The notes: generated from the sequence alone by a model not told the origin. Shown: positions 38,001 through 50,143, numbered from the stretch's first letter. The stretch is 64,000 bases of DNA from JASJBU01 sp963797085 (GCA_963797085.1 CAWCOA010000019.1:186001-250000), one strand, 5' to 3'. Numbers and translations are program-made.

Positions 38001-39412
38001 TCGTGCGCAGCCGCCTCGAAGGCCTGGGTCCCGTCACCACGCAGACCCTGGCCGCGCCCTTGGGCCTATCGGTCAGCGAGATCGACATCGCCCTGCTCGC
38101 CCTAGAGCAGGAGGGTTTCGCCATACGCGGCCAGTTCACAGGCAATGCAATACCGGAACAGACCGAATGGTGTGAGCGAGGCCTGCTGGCACGCATCCAC
38201 CGCTACACTTTGAAGCAGTTGCGCAGCGAAATCGAACCGGTGGCCCCGGCGGATTTCATGCGCTTTCTGTTTCACTGGCACGGGCTGGACGAACAGAGTG
38301 AGGGGGAAGAGGCCCTGGCCAGCGCCGTCGCCCAACTGGAGGGCTGCGCCATACCGGCCGCCGCCTGGGAGGCCCATATCCTGCCCGCACGGATACGGCG
38401 CTTCGATCCGCAGATGCTGGATAATCTCTGTGCCAGCGGCCGGATTACCTGGCTGCGCGCCACTGCCCCCACTGGGCGTGACAGCGAGGGCAAGCGTCGC
38501 AAGGCCGCGCCGGTGCGCGTCACCCCTATCCTGCTGCTGCAACGCGCCCATCTGCACCATTGGCTGCCGCTAGACAACCAGCAGATGGAAGACCCTGTTC
38601 AGCTCTCTTCCATGGCTGAAAAGGTCATGCAGACCCTGCAGGACTATGGCGCCTCGTTCTTTTCCGATCTTCTTCAGGGCAGCGGGCTGCTGCGCACCCA
38701 GGTGGAAAACGCCCTTGGCGAACTTGTTGCCACCGGCCGGGTGACCGCGGACAGCTTTGCCGGCCTGCGCGCCCTCATCTCTCCGAGCGCAAAGAAACGC
38801 CGCAGTCCGGCGCGGCGTGGATACACCGCGTCCTCGGTGGATGCGGCCGGACGCTGGGCGCTGGTACGCAGGCCAAGGCCGGATCAGAACCAGCCGCCAG
38901 CAAAACTGCAGGTTGACGACCAGCGTATCGAGTCCATCGCCCAGACCCTGTTGCGTAGATACGGGGTGGTGTTTCGCAAGGTTTTGGAGCGAGAGGCCAA
39001 TCTACCCGCCTGGCGCGAACTGCTCTATGTCTATCGAAGGATGGAGGCGCGGGGCGAGATCCGTGGCGGACGTTTCGTGCAGGGTTTCAGCGGCGAACAA
39101 TTCGCCATGCCCGATGCAGTGGCTGCATTGCGGCGGATCCGCCGGGATCAGACCGACGAAGCACTGACCGCCATCTCCGGTGCCGATCCCCTAAACCTCA
39201 CGGGCATCATTACCCCCGGCAAACGGCTGCCCGCCAATGCCGGCAACCGGGTGCTGTTCCGAAATGGTGTCCCGGTGGCGCTGTATATTGGCCGCCAGGT
39301 GGAATTTCTGGGAGAGATCGATCCGAAGAGCGAATGGGAACTGCGCCAGACCCTGTTGCGCCAGCAACAGCCAGCAGCCTTTCACAATCCGCTGACTTCG
39401 CTGCCGTCCTAG
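35041..39412 (+). CDS. lhr: ATP-dependent helicase Lhr (one frame break)
   Basis: Large superfamily 2 helicase (Lhr) involved in nucleic-acid repair; 3'-5' DNA/RNA-DNA unwinding is known for the family. Joined length about 1456 residues (E. coli 1538). Motif I is ATGSGKTLAAFLA near residue 45, motif II DEIHALAGNKRGSHL near 165, motif VI FLQRVGRSGHAVN near 360. The long C-terminal part has the Lhr winged-helix and tail regions. The first frame stops at 35814; one surplus base near 35529 (between LSTVR and TVIVDEIHALAG) explains the shift to the frame running to 39412. A start eight codons earlier (35017) is possible. The gene stands alone, with slyD convergent. Confidence 0.93.
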
Positions 39413-39442
39413 TACTCCGCCAAGGCTATATTGACGGAGTAC
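39412..39442. terminator. Inverted repeat between lhr and slyD-like gene
   Basis: GTACTCCG (39412-39419) and CGGAGTAC (39435-39442) form a perfect 8-bp inverted repeat with a 15-base loop exactly after the lhr stop codon and before the convergent slyD-like stop. No T-run is present. It could act as a bidirectional 3' end. The same TAGTACTCCG string occurs at the end of the PDC sensor gene (42373-42382). Confidence 0.35.
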
Positions 39443-39463
39443 GTGGGTCGGTTCATTCCAAGT

Positions 39464-39892
39464 TTAGTTTATCGACACCAGTTCCAGGTCGAATGTCAGA
39501 TCCTGACCCGCGAGCGGATGATTTCCGTCCACCGAAACCTTCTCTTCATCGAACTCGACGACCTTGAAATTTAAGGACTGGCCGTCCTGGCCACTGGCTG
39601 TGAGGATCATGCCCGTCTCCAGTTCGAGGTCGGATGGCATGGCGCTACGCGGCACCTGTTGCATCATCTCTGGGTTATGTGCGCCATAGGCCTGCTCCGA
39701 AGGAATGGTCACGGTTTTGCTCTCGCCAACCGTCATGCCGTCCACGGCTGTATCGAAGCCACTGATCAGTTGGCCGGAGCCAAGGGTGAATTCCAGCGGC
39801 TCGCCGCCCTGGGATGAATCGAATTGACTGCCATCGTTGAGGGTTCCGGTGTAATGGACTTTGACGGTATCGCCTGCTTTGGCCGCGGACAT
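39464..39892 (-). CDS. FKBP-type peptidyl-prolyl isomerase, SlyD-like
   Basis: 142-residue cytoplasmic FKBP with an inserted-in-flap chaperone domain, as in SlyD/FkpB. The FKBP core is seen in KVHYTGTLNDGSQFDSS and LEFTLGSGQLISGFDTAV, and the flap insert in EQAYGAHNPEMMQQVPRS and NHPLAGQDLTFDLELVSI. It lacks the His/Cys-rich metal tail of E. coli SlyD. The frame is open upstream, but the ATG at 39892 (MSAAKAGDTVKVHYTG) gives the family start with GGAGAAAAC before it. It catalyses prolyl isomerisation and assists folding. Confidence 0.92.
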   Translation of the reverse strand: MSAAKAGDTVKVHYTGTLNDGSQFDSSQGGEPLEFTLGSGQLISGFDTAVDGMTVGESKTVTIPSEQAYGAHNPEMMQQVPRSAMPSDLELETGMILTASGQDGQSLNFKVVEFDEEKVSVDGNHPLAGQDLTFDLELVSIN

Positions 39893-40324
39893 ACGGGTTT
39901 TCTCCTCTCGGGTTGAAGCCTGTGGATCGAACCGTAACCAATGCGGTAAACCGGAGGTAATGGCGCAGGGGATTCGAAGCGAAACCAGACGGGAAATGGG
40001 TGTGAAGACAGTTAGGATATAGATTTCGCTAAACGAATTCAAACCAGATCAAACCATCATGAGCTAACGAAACCTGCTGTGGTACTGGCGTTTGGCTGGA
40101 GACAAGCCAGGCAGAGAATGCTGCTGGCATCTGTCTTCTTGAGGTTTCTGATACACTCAGCCATTCATTCAGATAGACATGAAATAACTTGTTACAAGTT
40201 GCAAAAGGTGGGAAATCCCCCGGAAACAGCCTCTCGCTAAGATATAACTATAGAAACAGACTCGTGTGGTCAAAGTTGTATCCGACCTAGTCAGATAAAC
40301 ACACACTCTCTACAGGAGATCACA

Positions 40325-40879
40325 ATGGACAGATCAATGATAACCGGTCTCGTGATTGGCGCAGTTGTCGCAACCGCCGGTGGCGTTATCGCCGGTTACA
40401 CCGCATTGAAAAGCAATGAGCCGAGCGAGCCCGAACAACCGGCCTTTGCCGAAGTGCTCAATGTCGAAGCGATCAAACGTACCGTGCAGACCCCCAGAGA
40501 GGTCTGTGAGGATGTTCCGGTAACCCGGCAAAAACCGGTGCAGGATCAAAATAAGGTTGCAGGTACTGCCGTAGGCGCGATCCTTGGCGGTGTGCTGGGT
40601 AATCAAGTGGGTGAAGGCACCGGCAAGAAGCTCGCCACCGTGGCCGGAGCGGTCGCCGGTGGTGTTGCGGGCAACAAGGTGCAGGGAAACATGCAGGCCA
40701 AGGATACCTATACCACCACTGAACGCCAATGCCGGACGGTGAACGATTCTCGTGAAGTCATCGACGGCTACAATGTCAGTTACCGGTTGGGTGAAACCGA
40801 CGGCAAGGTGCGTATGGACCATGACCCGGGTAACCGCATCCCAGTGGAAAACGGCGAACTGGTGCTGGATGCGCGCTGA
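40325..40879 (+). CDS. Glycine-zipper (17-kDa antigen-like) envelope protein
   Basis: 184 residues. An N-terminal membrane or signal anchor (ITGLVIGAVVATAGGVIAGY, about 6-25) is followed by a domain with CEDVPVTRQKPVQDQ, then a two-helix glycine zipper (VGAILGGVLGNQVGEG and LATVAGAVAGGVAGNKV, about 83-120), and a C-terminal CRTVNDSREVIDGYNVSYRL domain. This is the layout of Rick_17kDa_Anti/glycine-zipper 2TM proteins, found in the periplasm or inner membrane. RBS AGGAG seven bases before ATG. Single gene. Exact role unknown; related proteins respond to envelope stress. Confidence 0.88.
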   Translation: MDRSMITGLVIGAVVATAGGVIAGYTALKSNEPSEPEQPAFAEVLNVEAIKRTVQTPREVCEDVPVTRQKPVQDQNKVAGTAVGAILGGVLGNQVGEGTGKKLATVAGAVAGGVAGNKVQGNMQAKDTYTTTERQCRTVNDSREVIDGYNVSYRLGETDGKVRMDHDPGNRIPVENGELVLDAR

Positions 40880-41366
40880 TATCCAGAAGATCGGAAGGAC
40901 CAGATGAAGGATTTTGATCTGAACTCAGAGCCTGATTGGATTCACTTCAGTCAGGCTTGAGTCCTTCTCAAATCAACACGAAACCACCACTGAGTAGTCA
41001 AGACAGTAAAGTCTATCCTTAGCGCCAGAACGCACTCAGTTTGCCGCTCATGGCATTATTGATTTGAACAACCTTCCCTGGAAAAGGCTCGACTAAAACC
41101 GTGACCTTGTTCGAAGGTTCCACTTTCTCAGCAAATTATAAGACTGGATCACTCGAGCGATACCGCATTCGAGCGCTGTTTTTGCCCGTCGTCTAAGTGT
41201 ATCCTTGCGCAGTTTGAGAATTGGTAAGAGGCATGGGGCAAACCGAATGCACAAGCCTTGACTCTAATGCTTCGGGTACCTCAAGTGGACATACGTTATC
41301 GTCGCCGGCTATCGCCAATATCCTCTCCCGTATAACAGTAAACAGCCACTATTTCACTGCCAGCTG
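40880..41366. other. Non-coding gap of 487 bases
   Basis: No convincing gene on either strand. AGCCTGA (40930-40936) pairs with TCAGGCT (40952-40958) in a weak stem-loop that may close the glycine-zipper transcript. The rest is AT-rich and should hold the promoter of the PDC sensor gene; I could not define it. Confidence 0.5.
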
Positions 41367-42374
41367 ATGGTCTCAGAAAATATGGCCCCGGAAAGAATTG
41401 ATAGATCAACCATGCAGAGTGATCTCCAACAAAGCGTCGCACGCCAGCGCCAGGTTTTGCAAAACTGGTTGTCGTCTTCACTGACTCAACTGGCCGAAGA
41501 CTGCCTGGCCGTCTGGCCCGATCGTGAGGCCTTGGAGCGTCGACTTACGGAAGGCCTGGCCGAGTTACCCTATTGCAAGTATCTCTATGTGCTCGATCAC
41601 AAGGCTCGTCAGATTACCGCCAATGCCTCCCACGGCGGACTTTTACAGGAGTATTATGACCGTGAGCGCAATGACCGGCCCTACATGAAAGACGCGCTTG
41701 CGGGTAGCCTGTTTTCCTTGTCCGAGGCTTACATCAGCCGCAATGCAAGGCGCCCTACGCTCACGGCGGTTCAGCGTATCGAAGCCCCATCCGGGGAGTT
41801 CCTCGGCTATCTGGGCGCTGACTTCGACCTGCGCGAGTTACCGGCGACCCAGGCGCTGTACGAACAACCCGGACAATGGATGCAGCTCAAGGGCGACCCC
41901 GCCATCCGCGCCGGCCTGTTTCATCAGGAGCGGATCGCCAGTCCCATGGATGAACGCATCGATGAGGTATTAGACCTGCTGAATGAGTTGATCACCATTA
42001 ACGGGGTATTTCATGCCAAGCTGCATTTTTCCAGCTCACGAGCCACAGTGTGGCTGGTAGACGATCCCTACAGATTTCGCATTCACAACATAGCCGAACT
42101 TACCGACGCGGATATCTGTCTGGCCTATCCTCGCCACGACTATCCATCCGATGCCCTGGTGCCAGCGGATCGAGTCCGTGAAATTCTGCAGTGCTTTCGT
42201 GATCTTCGCTTCATGGATGAGACCCTCTATCTGCGCTCGGGCACATTGAACATATTCAACGGTATCGTGGGCCTGACCTTCTCCTGCGACGGCTCACACT
42301 ACATGCCCTGGGAGGAATTCCTGGACAAAAGCTTTGATTTTTGGGTGGGCACACCGTCAGAGACTCGTAACTAG
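41367..42374 (+). CDS. PDC/Cache-type sensor protein without membrane anchor
   Basis: 335 residues. The central part (about 50-170) matches a PDC/Cache ligand-binding fold: YCKYLYVLDHKARQITANAS, YYDRERNDRPYMKDALAGS, LSEAYISRNARRPTLTAVQR and GEFLGYLGADFDLRELPA. The C-terminal half (NGVFHAKLHFSSSRATVWLV, DEVLDLLNELITING) is not a known output domain to me. No signal peptide or membrane helix is visible, so it appears cytoplasmic, which is unusual for Cache folds. Later starts at 41382 or 41412 are possible. It may sense a small molecule and act by protein contact. Confidence 0.75.
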   Translation: MVSENMAPERIDRSTMQSDLQQSVARQRQVLQNWLSSSLTQLAEDCLAVWPDREALERRLTEGLAELPYCKYLYVLDHKARQITANASHGGLLQEYYDRERNDRPYMKDALAGSLFSLSEAYISRNARRPTLTAVQRIEAPSGEFLGYLGADFDLRELPATQALYEQPGQWMQLKGDPAIRAGLFHQERIASPMDERIDEVLDLLNELITINGVFHAKLHFSSSRATVWLVDDPYRFRIHNIAELTDADICLAYPRHDYPSDALVPADRVREILQCFRDLRFMDETLYLRSGTLNIFNGIVGLTFSCDGSHYMPWEEFLDKSFDFWVGTPSETRN

Positions 42375-42417
42375 TACTCCGTTATCTTATCAAGCTGGCA
42401 GTTCCATTAGTTATTAG

Positions 42418-42469
42418 TTAGTTTCCGTCCAGAAAGGACGGAAACTAATCTGGCACAGGGACGTGCCAG
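42418..42469. repeat. Two adjacent perfect stem-loops
   Basis: TTAGTTTCCGTCC (42418-42430) pairs with GGACGGAAACTAA (42436-42448) around AGAAA; immediately after, CTGGCAC (42450-42456) pairs with GTGCCAG (42463-42469). They lie between the convergent 3' ends of the PDC sensor gene and the RND pump gene. The first 13-bp stem is a likely transcription end or mRNA stabiliser, although no T-run follows in either direction. Confidence 0.55.
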
Positions 42470-42522
42470 CATCCCGAACAGAGAGTAATCAATTTCAGCG
42501 AACGGATGATTTTTTCGGGTTA

Positions 42523-45500
42523 TTAAGTTGGCATTCGCTTTGGTTCTACACGGTCTGAGTCTTTAAGCCCTTTATCCCGGGTGAAGCGTAATACCAATGC
42601 CAACATCGCCGGCATAAAGGTCAGCGTGACCAGGGTCGAAAACAGCAGACCGAACAGCACAATGGCACCCAACCCCCGATACAGCTCGGTACCTGCACCT
42701 GGATAGAATACCAGGGGGGACAAGCCGGCGACCGTGGTGAACATACTCATCATGATTGGACGCAGGCGTATGCCGACTGCGTCGGTGACGGCTTCGATGA
42801 CGGCCATGCCTTTTTTTCGAGTATTGGTGACGGCGCGCTCGACGATCAGGATGGGATTGTTGACGACGGTGCCGATCAAGACCAGGAAGCCGAGCATGGT
42901 GATCATGTCGAAGGACTGGTGAATAGGATAGAGTCCGATCCGGTCCAGGTTACCGCCGGCCCAGTTCAACAAGACCAGACCCAAGGTACCGCCGCTGATA
43001 CCTATCGGCACGCTGGTCATGATCAACAGCGGCCAGCCCCAATGGCTGAATACCGCGACCATCAACAGGTAAGCGATCAACAGGGCCACCAGGAAGAAGC
43101 TGGACAGCGCACTGCGGGTGGCTTCCAGGCGGTCGCTGGCGCCACTCAGCTGAAGATTGATTTCGGCTGGCAGTTCACCGCTGAGCTTCATGCCTGTGAT
43201 GATTTTCTCCCGCACCAGACGCACGCCCTCCTCCAGCGGCACGTCTTTTGGCGGGATGATGCTCAAAGTGATGGTCCTGTCCGCATCGACACGACGGATC
43301 GTCTCGGTATTCACCGTTTCGGTTAAGCGGGCGACCGCAGACAGCGGTACAACACCGCCCTGCGGGGAATACAGCATCAGCCGCTCCAGGTCCTGCGGGC
43401 GCTCGATGTTTCCGCTGGTGCTGTAGAGGTAAATATCGATCTCGTCGTCATCCAGAAAGAACTCATCGACGAAGGCGCCATCCGAGTAGGCCCAGACGGT
43501 ATACCCGAGATCACCGGGGGAGATGCCCAGTTCGGCGGCCCGTTCCCAGTCCGGATGTATCTCCAGCATGGGCTGACCCAGGGTCAGATTGGATGGCTCC
43601 GACTTGATCCGCGGCTTGTCGAAGATCTCTTTTGCCTTGGTCTGGACCTGAGTGCCAGCCTGGAACAGGCTCACCAGATCCGGCCCACTGACCTCGATAT
43701 TGATCGAACGGGTTCCGCCAAAGTTGCTGGAGAAGATCGAACCTCGACTGGAAAAGCTGCGCAGACCCGGAATGCCATCGGTCTTTTCTGTGGCGACCTT
43801 CATCAGTGCTTCCGTTTGTTTCCGGTCGGTGGCTTCGCGGACCACAAACACCAGGTTCTGATTGGCGAATCCGATGGTAAAATTCAGCGCCGGCACCTCA
43901 GCCTGGCCGGCGGCGAACAGGGCCGGATCCTGACCCACGGCCGGGTAGAAGTCCGCGTCCACCTGCTGAAAGGCCTCACGCATCATGCCGATGTTATAGC
44001 CTGGCGGGGCGAACATCAGGGTAAAGATCTTGGACTCCTCCCCCTCGGGCAGATACTCCGCATCCGGTGTCAGCCAGACGATAATGGCGCCTGCAGTCCC
44101 CAGCACCAGCAGGATCACCAGCAGCGAGCGCCATACACCGCGCAGGATCCAGTGCACACCCGCAAGAACTGCGCCCTGAAAAGCGGCGCCAAGACGCGTC
44201 AACAAGCCTGGCTGACTGGCTGTTTTGGGTGGGCGCAGAAAACGCCCGGCCGCGGCCGGAACCAGGCTGATGGCGATCAGCATCGACATCAGGATGGATG
44301 CCGAGATCGCCACGGCGATATCCGAGTAGAGTTGACCGGCCTCTTCCTTGATGAAGATCACCGGTAGAAACACTGCCACCGTGGTCAGTGTGGAAGCCAG
44401 CACCGCCGGCCAGACCTCGCGCACTCCGTCCAGTGCTGCCTGCATGCGCGCCTTGCCCTTGCTCAAGTGCCGATAGATGTTTTCCAGCACGACGATATTG
44501 TTGTCCAGGGTCATGCCAATGGCGAAGGCGACACCGGCCAGGGAGATCACGTTGATGCTTCTCCCGGTGATCAACAGTCCCAGAAAGGCTGCGATGGTGC
44601 AGATGGGAATGCCGATGGCGCCGATCAGCGTCGCGGGCAGCGAGCGCAGGAACAGAAACAGTACCGACACCGCGAGCAGCGCACCAATGGCAAGGTTACG
44701 CTGCACCACTTGTACTGCGGCGCTGACATAAACCACGTCATCGGCCGTCCGAACCAGTTTGAGACCCTTTGGATTCAGCAGGGTGCGATTCAACTCCTCT
44801 ACCCGACTGAGCATCTCGCGTTTGATCTCGATGACATTACTGCCGATCTGTCGACTGACGGCAAAGGCCAGGATCGGCTTGCCCTCCGAATAGGCAAAGC
44901 TGCGCACCTCAGCATGGCCGAGCTCAGCATGGCCGACATCGCGCAGCCGGATGAACACACCGTCACGCTCGGCGATGACCAGATCCTCCAACTCCTCAGG
45001 ACTGCCGAAGCGACCGATAGTGCGCACCAGATAGCGCCGCTTGCCGCTGTCCATGTCACCGCCGGAGACGTCCCGATTACGCGCCCGGATACGATCGCGC
45101 ACCTCGGTCAGTCTGATACCCCGTTCGGCGAGCTTCAGCGGATCCACATACACCTTAATCTGGCGCTCAGCACCGCCGCGCAGGCCGACGCTGGAGACCC
45201 CCGACACCCGTTCCATCGGCGTCTGCACATACTCCTCGACCCAGTCACGCAATGCCAGAATTTCCCCCTCGGTGAAAGCTCCGGACTCTGGAATCAGACG
45301 AAAGTACATGAAGGAGTTGCTGGAGAAGGCTTCGGACTTGATGCTCGGCTGATCCACGTTCTCCGGATAGCCCGGCACCTGCGAGAGGGCGTTGTTGACA
45401 TTCAGGAGGGCCTCCTCCATCTGGACCGTGAACGGGAACTCCAGTTGGATCTTGGCGCTGCCGGTTTGCGCGGTGGAGACCATCTGCTCCAGTCCAGGGA

Positions 45501-45714
45501 TGCGACCCAGATACTTCTCCTGCTCGACGATGATCTCTTTCTCGACGTCTTGTGGTGTCGCGCCGGGCCATTGGGTCTCCACGGTGACCACCCGTGCATC
45601 CAGATCCGGAATCATCTGCACCGGTACATTGAAGATGGCCAACAAACCGAACAGGGTCAGGATGAGAATGGCTACGGTGAGGATAACCGGGCGTTCTATG
45701 GCAAAGCGAAACAT
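42523..45714 (-). CDS. RND efflux transporter, inner-membrane pump
   Basis: 1063-residue RND permease with 12 expected membrane segments and two large periplasmic loops. It exports substrates in exchange for protons as part of a tripartite pump. Family features: FRFAIERPVILTVAILILTL at the start, GMTLDNNIVVLENIYRHL in helix 4, and PIMMSMFTTVAGLSPLVFYP in helix 11. Helix 4 has one Asp (DNN) where AcrB has the pair DD, as in several HAE-1 relatives of unknown substrate. Drug or organic export is more likely than metal, since CzcA-type motifs are absent. ATG at 45714 overlaps the adaptor stop (ATGA); no outer-membrane channel gene is nearby. Confidence 0.93.
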   Translation of the reverse strand: MFRFAIERPVILTVAILILTLFGLLAIFNVPVQMIPDLDARVVTVETQWPGATPQDVEKEIIVEQEKYLGRIPGLEQMVSTAQTGSAKIQLEFPFTVQMEEALLNVNNALSQVPGYPENVDQPSIKSEAFSSNSFMYFRLIPESGAFTEGEILALRDWVEEYVQTPMERVSGVSSVGLRGGAERQIKVYVDPLKLAERGIRLTEVRDRIRARNRDVSGGDMDSGKRRYLVRTIGRFGSPEELEDLVIAERDGVFIRLRDVGHAELGHAEVRSFAYSEGKPILAFAVSRQIGSNVIEIKREMLSRVEELNRTLLNPKGLKLVRTADDVVYVSAAVQVVQRNLAIGALLAVSVLFLFLRSLPATLIGAIGIPICTIAAFLGLLITGRSINVISLAGVAFAIGMTLDNNIVVLENIYRHLSKGKARMQAALDGVREVWPAVLASTLTTVAVFLPVIFIKEEAGQLYSDIAVAISASILMSMLIAISLVPAAAGRFLRPPKTASQPGLLTRLGAAFQGAVLAGVHWILRGVWRSLLVILLVLGTAGAIIVWLTPDAEYLPEGEESKIFTLMFAPPGYNIGMMREAFQQVDADFYPAVGQDPALFAAGQAEVPALNFTIGFANQNLVFVVREATDRKQTEALMKVATEKTDGIPGLRSFSSRGSIFSSNFGGTRSINIEVSGPDLVSLFQAGTQVQTKAKEIFDKPRIKSEPSNLTLGQPMLEIHPDWERAAELGISPGDLGYTVWAYSDGAFVDEFFLDDDEIDIYLYSTSGNIERPQDLERLMLYSPQGGVVPLSAVARLTETVNTETIRRVDADRTITLSIIPPKDVPLEEGVRLVREKIITGMKLSGELPAEINLQLSGASDRLEATRSALSSFFLVALLIAYLLMVAVFSHWGWPLLIMTSVPIGISGGTLGLVLLNWAGGNLDRIGLYPIHQSFDMITMLGFLVLIGTVVNNPILIVERAVTNTRKKGMAVIEAVTDAVGIRLRPIMMSMFTTVAGLSPLVFYPGAGTELYRGLGAIVLFGLLFSTLVTLTFMPAMLALVLRFTRDKGLKDSDRVEPKRMPT

Positions 45715-46832
45715 CACTGCCCCTCGTTCGGCCTGGAAGCCGCAGTGAAATCACTGGGCTGGACCAGCTGCCCGGGGCGCAAACGTTCGTTGCCGAGCAT
45801 CACGATGCGGTCGCCCGCCGCCAGATCGCCGCCAATCACCTCCACTCGGTCACCATTGGCGCGGCCTATCTCGACCCGCACCGGGTTTGACTTGGAAACC
45901 CCGGCTTCGGTGATCACCCGCCAGACTTCTCGACTGCCATCGCTCTTGAATATGAGCGCATCGCGAGGCACGGTCAGGGCCTCACTGCGATCACCCAGCA
46001 GCTCCACTTCAACCCGCGCGGACATACCCGGCGCCAGCATTCCCGCGGGATTCGGCAGATCAATCAGCAGCGGGAAGGTGCGGGAGCGAGCGTCTCCGCT
46101 GGCAATGCGGGCCAGCACCCTGCCTTCGAAGTTCTGCTGGGGCAAGGCATCGAAGCGCACCAGGACCCGGGCAGTATCGGCCACCCTTGGGTAATCCCGC
46201 TGTGGCACCACCGCTCGAATGCGCAGCTTATCGAGGGCGATCAGTTCGACGGCGGCTTGGTCACGTTGCAACCATTCCCCCACCTCGACGTGTTTCGCGA
46301 CCACCATACCGGCGAACGGCGCCGTTAGACGGTGGCGGTCAGCCAGCTCCTGGGCGCGGGCCAGGGCTGTCCGCTCGCCACTCAGCACCGCGGCGGTTAT
46401 TTCGACTTGCGCGATGGCGGATTGGATATTGGTCTCAGAGGCATGCTGTGTGCGCTTCAGTTCGAGTAGTTCGTCTCTCAATCGCTTGGCGTCTTTGTGC
46501 CTTGTAATGGCCTCGCGTAGCTTGGCCTGGTGGGTCTGCACATCGTGTTCAGCGAGCTGGGCATCCAACGCCAGCACCGGGTCGCCCCGGGTGATGATAC
46601 TGCCCTCATCGACGAACAGCTCAGTCACAAGTCCATCGACCTGGACTGAGAGCTCGGCACGCCGCCAAGGAATAGTCGTACCGGTAAGGATGGCCTGTTC
46701 CAACAGGGCTTCACGCTTGACTTCCGCGAGCGTCACCGGGGTCGGTGCTTCACCGAAGGCTGCCTGATGGGCATACAAGGCCAGGAAGATGGCCGCCATG
46801 AGGAGGGAACAGAATCTTTTAGAATGAGCCAT
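45714..46832 (-). CDS. RND efflux periplasmic adaptor (membrane fusion protein)
   Basis: 372-residue HlyD/AcrA-type adaptor with signal sequence (LLMAAIFLALYAHQAAFG). It shows the split lipoyl-like domain (LSVQVDGLVTELFVDEGSII, LTAPFAGMVVAKHVEVGEWL), a coiled-coil hairpin (AKLREAITRHKDAKRLRDEL to ALARAQELADRH, about 100-160), a beta-barrel domain and a membrane-proximal part (GDLAAGDRIVMLGNERLRPG). It joins the pump to an outer-membrane channel. It is the first gene of the pair and is translationally coupled to the pump. Confidence 0.93.
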   Translation of the reverse strand: MAHSKRFCSLLMAAIFLALYAHQAAFGEAPTPVTLAEVKREALLEQAILTGTTIPWRRAELSVQVDGLVTELFVDEGSIITRGDPVLALDAQLAEHDVQTHQAKLREAITRHKDAKRLRDELLELKRTQHASETNIQSAIAQVEITAAVLSGERTALARAQELADRHRLTAPFAGMVVAKHVEVGEWLQRDQAAVELIALDKLRIRAVVPQRDYPRVADTARVLVRFDALPQQNFEGRVLARIASGDARSRTFPLLIDLPNPAGMLAPGMSARVEVELLGDRSEALTVPRDALIFKSDGSREVWRVITEAGVSKSNPVRVEIGRANGDRVEVIGGDLAAGDRIVMLGNERLRPGQLVQPSDFTAASRPNEGQ

Positions 46833-47231
46833 GTCGATAAAACCTATTCAGCAAATGCCTTCTGCGCGTTAGACAAGGATTATGCATGATAGCACCAAGC
46901 CGAATGGATTGATCAGCAGGTCTGGCTGCCAGCAAGCACGGCGAATTGGCCGACATATCAAGATAGATCTGTTCGGGTTGTGAGGGTGGATCGAGCATGA
47001 GACACGATATGTCTTAGGGCTCAGCGGCATGCTCCGGCGGATCGAACTTGCGCGCCAGCGCCTCGGTCTTAATGGACGACCAGTCAAAGCAGCGGCTGCA
47101 ACCCGGCAAAGATCCTCTATAACATTTACTGAAATAGCTGACATAAGACGTGCTATTGTCTAACCAGGAATGTAATGGGTGATAACTTAATAGTGAGATC
47201 ACAGTTCTCTGATGGGAGGCTTTAGAAAACC
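46833..47231. other. Non-coding gap of 399 bases
   Basis: Upstream flank of both the RND operon (minus) and a small membrane protein (plus). Short open frames on the minus strand (for example one reading RCFDWSSIKTEALARKF) lack ribosome sites and family resemblance; one may be a decayed gene. The divergent promoters must lie here but are not obvious. Confidence 0.45.
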
Positions 47232-47522
47232 ATGAATTGGCTTGCGTTACTTGCCCTGCTGTTGACGATTGCAGGCTGGGTGTTGTTTGGCTTGACCGGC
47301 ATGAACCTGCTTTCGGGATACCTCGAAGATAGAACCTGTCAGACGGACTGCGTTAAAATGTTGTTTTTCTCCGGCATTGGGGTTGGTGTGAGTGGACTTT
47401 TGCTCAGCATCATTGCTCTCCTGCGTTCACATGGCCGCATCTTGAGTATCATTTCCCTGCTGCTGGCGTTGGCTCTCTGCGCAATCTTCGCGACCTTGTT
47501 CCTGATTGGTAACTACGCATGA
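47232..47522 (+). CDS. Small membrane protein
   Basis: 96 residues with three predicted membrane helices: ALLALLLTIAGWVLFGLTG (about 4-22), MLFFSGIGVGVSGLLLSII (about 44-62) and ISLLLALALCAIFATLFLI (about 73-92). A short loop contains CQTDC (two cysteines at about 37 and 41). GGGAGG lies upstream of the ATG. No family recognised. It ends just before the hairpin that terminates katG from the other side. Confidence 0.7.
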   Translation: MNWLALLALLLTIAGWVLFGLTGMNLLSGYLEDRTCQTDCVKMLFFSGIGVGVSGLLLSIIALLRSHGRILSIISLLLALALCAIFATLFLIGNYA

Positions 47523-47559
47523 AAAAAGCGCCGTTTCAGAGTGACTCTGAAACGGCGCT
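47522..47559 (-). terminator. Rho-independent terminator of katG
   Basis: AGCGCCGTTTCAGAG (47527-47541) and CTCTGAAACGGCGCT (47545-47559) form a perfect 15-bp stem with loop TGA. Read on the minus strand, the direction of katG, the stem is followed by six T (complement of 47522-47527), giving a classic intrinsic terminator. On the plus strand the same stem may end the small membrane-protein transcript. Confidence 0.9.
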
Positions 47560-47631
47560 CAGATAGCTGCTGATGGAATCATTGAGCTTTTCAATCAAGC
47601 TTACGAAGCTCTCGGCAAGTCATGACTCAGA

Positions 47632-49817
<2,186 letters not shown>

Positions 49818-49915
49818 AAACTTTTCTCCTTTTCTTGTCCGGCGCAATGTACATGCTATCAATACTTATAGTGCCAAAATGAGAATAAATAAAATCGAAT
49901 GTTACGATACTATAG

Positions 49916-49930
49916 ATAGCTTTTGACTAT
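49916..49930. promoter_or_regulatory. Possible OxyR half-operator upstream of katG
   Basis: ATAG-N7-CTAT (49916-49919 and 49927-49930) matches one half of the OxyR consensus ATAG-N7-CTAT-N7-ATAG-N7-CTAT, about 100 bases before the katG start codon. The second half at the proper distance is missing. The region around it is AT-rich and contains TATAGT and TATAAG on the minus strand as possible -10 boxes. Control by peroxide is expected for katG, but this site is weak evidence. Confidence 0.35.
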
Positions 49931-50143
49931 CAAAAGTGACTTGAAGGATCGCTATAAGGGCGTTACGTCATCGTTTTGCTTGGTGCAAAAGTCCGAGCCT
50001 GAGCAGCCTCTGACAGGGTGTTACATCATTTGGATCCGACAGCAATTCAATGGGACTGGCCCCTGCTCACTGCTATGCCAGTGGGTATGAGTTTCAAGAC
50101 CGCTTCCTGGTGAGGATGGAGTGCGGGTCACAGGTAGTAGTTT

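Noticed and set aside
43555..44367. Long plus-strand open frames opposite the RND pump and other GC-rich genes
   Set aside because: They are antisense shadows of well-conserved genes, rich in His/Gln/Arg, with no motif or RBS.
46869..47202. Short minus-strand open frames upstream of the small membrane protein
   Set aside because: No ribosome site, skewed composition, mutually overlapping, no family resemblance.
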